A DNA stretch of 64,000 nucleotides from Bacteroidetes bacterium HGW-Bacteroidetes-1 (GTDB lineage: Bacteria; Bacteroidota; Bacteroidia; Bacteroidales; F082): the NCBI GenBank assembly GCA_002842755.1, contig PHDU01000008.1, forward strand, positions 1 to 64,000, written 5' to 3'. Both the position numbers and the translations under genes were made by a program. Position 1 is the stretch's first letter, and every line of letters starts with the position of its first letter. The notes under the pieces are model-generated. The model saw only the letters and a program-made list of their open reading frames with translations, was not told the origin of the DNA and made no database searches. Positions 63,388 to 64,000 of the stretch are shown piece by piece.

Positions 63388-64000
63388 TCAAAATATCCAT
63401 TTAAATCCAAAAATCACTGTAACACCAACATGAATCACCATAATCACAAGCATCACAAGCGCAAAAGGTAAATGCGCAACATGCCAGTACTTAAATAAAT
63501 TTTGCATGGTTTGCAATCGTTCAATACGGTGATTGAGGGCAAGCTCGCCTTTTACAAGTCGAACTATAGTACGTCGTTGCGGTTTAGGCAGATGGTGTTG
63601 TTTTAAAATCTCGTGTACTTTTCTAAGCGCTTTTTGATCCTCAAAGTATGAAATGAAAAACCCGCTTTTTTTGCCGGAATCAGTATTCAGTCTGGTCAAT
63701 TCAACAATACGATTATAGCTTTCAGTATCAAGGGTTAATGTTTCCGGCAAAGAATCACCAACAACAGCTTTCATCTCCCTTACCTCATTCAGACTCAACT
63801 CCCTTCCTTCAATTGTTCTGGGAATTTGAATGTAAATAAACCTTCCGATGATGCCACTCAAAAAAACCGCCACCATGCTCCAAAAGCTAATAGCTACAAC
63901 ACCACCAAATTTAAATGAAGTGTGAAATAGAACCATGATCGGTCCAAGCGTGCATAAAAAAATATGAAACTCAAGCCAGTGTTTTAGTAAACCTATTTTC
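63388..64000 (-). CDS. Membrane cytochrome b-like subunit (partial, N-terminus beyond the right edge)
   Basis: The frame stays open from its stop at 63388 to the window end, so the internal ATG at 63936 is not the real start. The visible 204 residues include KHWLEFHIFLCTLGPIMVLF, then HTSFKFGG, a TM segment, and a soluble segment of about 100 residues. A last TM region follows, with YWHVAHLPFALVMLVIMVIH. Several His in membrane helices (LEFHIFL, VLFHTSF, WHVAH, VIHVG) are suited to bind b-type haems. It is followed one base later by the [Fe-S]/FAD gene. Likely role: quinone or flavoprotein-linked electron transfer across the inner membrane. Confidence 0.75.
   Translation of the reverse strand, partial: KIGLLKHWLEFHIFLCTLGPIMVLFHTSFKFGGVVAISFWSMVAVFLSGIIGRFIYIQIPRTIEGRELSLNEVREMKAVVGDSLPETLTLDTESYNRIVELTRLNTDSGKKSGFFISYFEDQKALRKVHEILKQHHLPKPQRRTIVRLVKGELALNHRIERLQTMQNLFKYWHVAHLPFALVMLVIMVIHVGVTVIFGFKWIF

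Noticed and set aside
63388-63936. Complete 182-residue gene starting at ATG 63936
   Set aside because: The frame continues without stop to the window edge and encodes a conserved-looking His-bearing membrane segment, so the true start lies outside the window.

Overview
The window is a chromosomal segment of a Bacteroidota bacterium, most likely Bacteroidales-like. Three things support this. Many transcription units carry a TAnnTTTG box just upstream, which is the promoter element read by the Bacteroidota housekeeping sigma factor. One large secreted protein ends in a type IX secretion (T9SS) sorting domain. Several gene pairs are typical of the phylum: a TonB receptor with a DUF4249 lipoprotein, a CzcA-TolC fusion, and a sufBCDSE operon. 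Base composition is AT-rich. I see no insertion sequence, prophage, CRISPR array or rRNA.

Layout. 1-9.4 kb: the end of an unidentified gene, lysS, a T9SS-exported Asp-box/GEVED protein, buk-ptb (butyrate kinase and phosphotransbutyrylase) and an M64 metallopeptidase. 9.4-13.4 kb: a sigma factor, a small membrane protein, a fructosamine-kinase-like protein, glnS and a tRNA-Gln. 13.4-17.2 kb: a four-gene minus-strand operon with a KamA-type radical SAM aminomutase, two ATP-grasp ligases and a GNAT acetyltransferase. 17.7-25.2 kb: the TonB/DUF4249 pair, dxs, a lipoprotein and two overlapping flavodoxin-fold genes. 25.3-31.2 kb: the SUF Fe-S assembly operon. 31.4-35.6 kb: a U32 protein, nitroreductase, lipoprotein, MOSC protein and pgi, followed by a possible small RNA. 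35.9-41 kb: a two-component system with a methyltransferase, a serine hydrolase and a DUF302 protein. 41.2-53.4 kb: an ABC transporter of the MacB/FtsX type, a Czc-type metal efflux system, a b-type cytochrome and a CusRS/CzcRS-like two-component system. 53.6-55.4 kb: a DEAD-box helicase.

The most striking region is 55.5-64.0 kb (minus strand, open at the right edge). It is a tightly packed operon: membrane cytochrome b, membrane-anchored [Fe-S]/FAD oxidoreductase, a 20-CxxCH multihaem cytochrome, a 43-CxxCH multihaem cytochrome and an outer-membrane beta-barrel. The parts match what is needed to move electrons between the inner membrane, the periplasm and the cell surface, so I propose it as a candidate porin-cytochrome-like electron conduit. 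The 43-haem protein carries a near-identical 672-bp tandem duplication. The second notable system is the KamA/ATP-grasp/GNAT operon. Its aminomutase keeps every lysine 2,3-aminomutase active-site residue at the exact family spacing, while the two ligases suggest that a beta-amino acid is built into a small amide or peptide.
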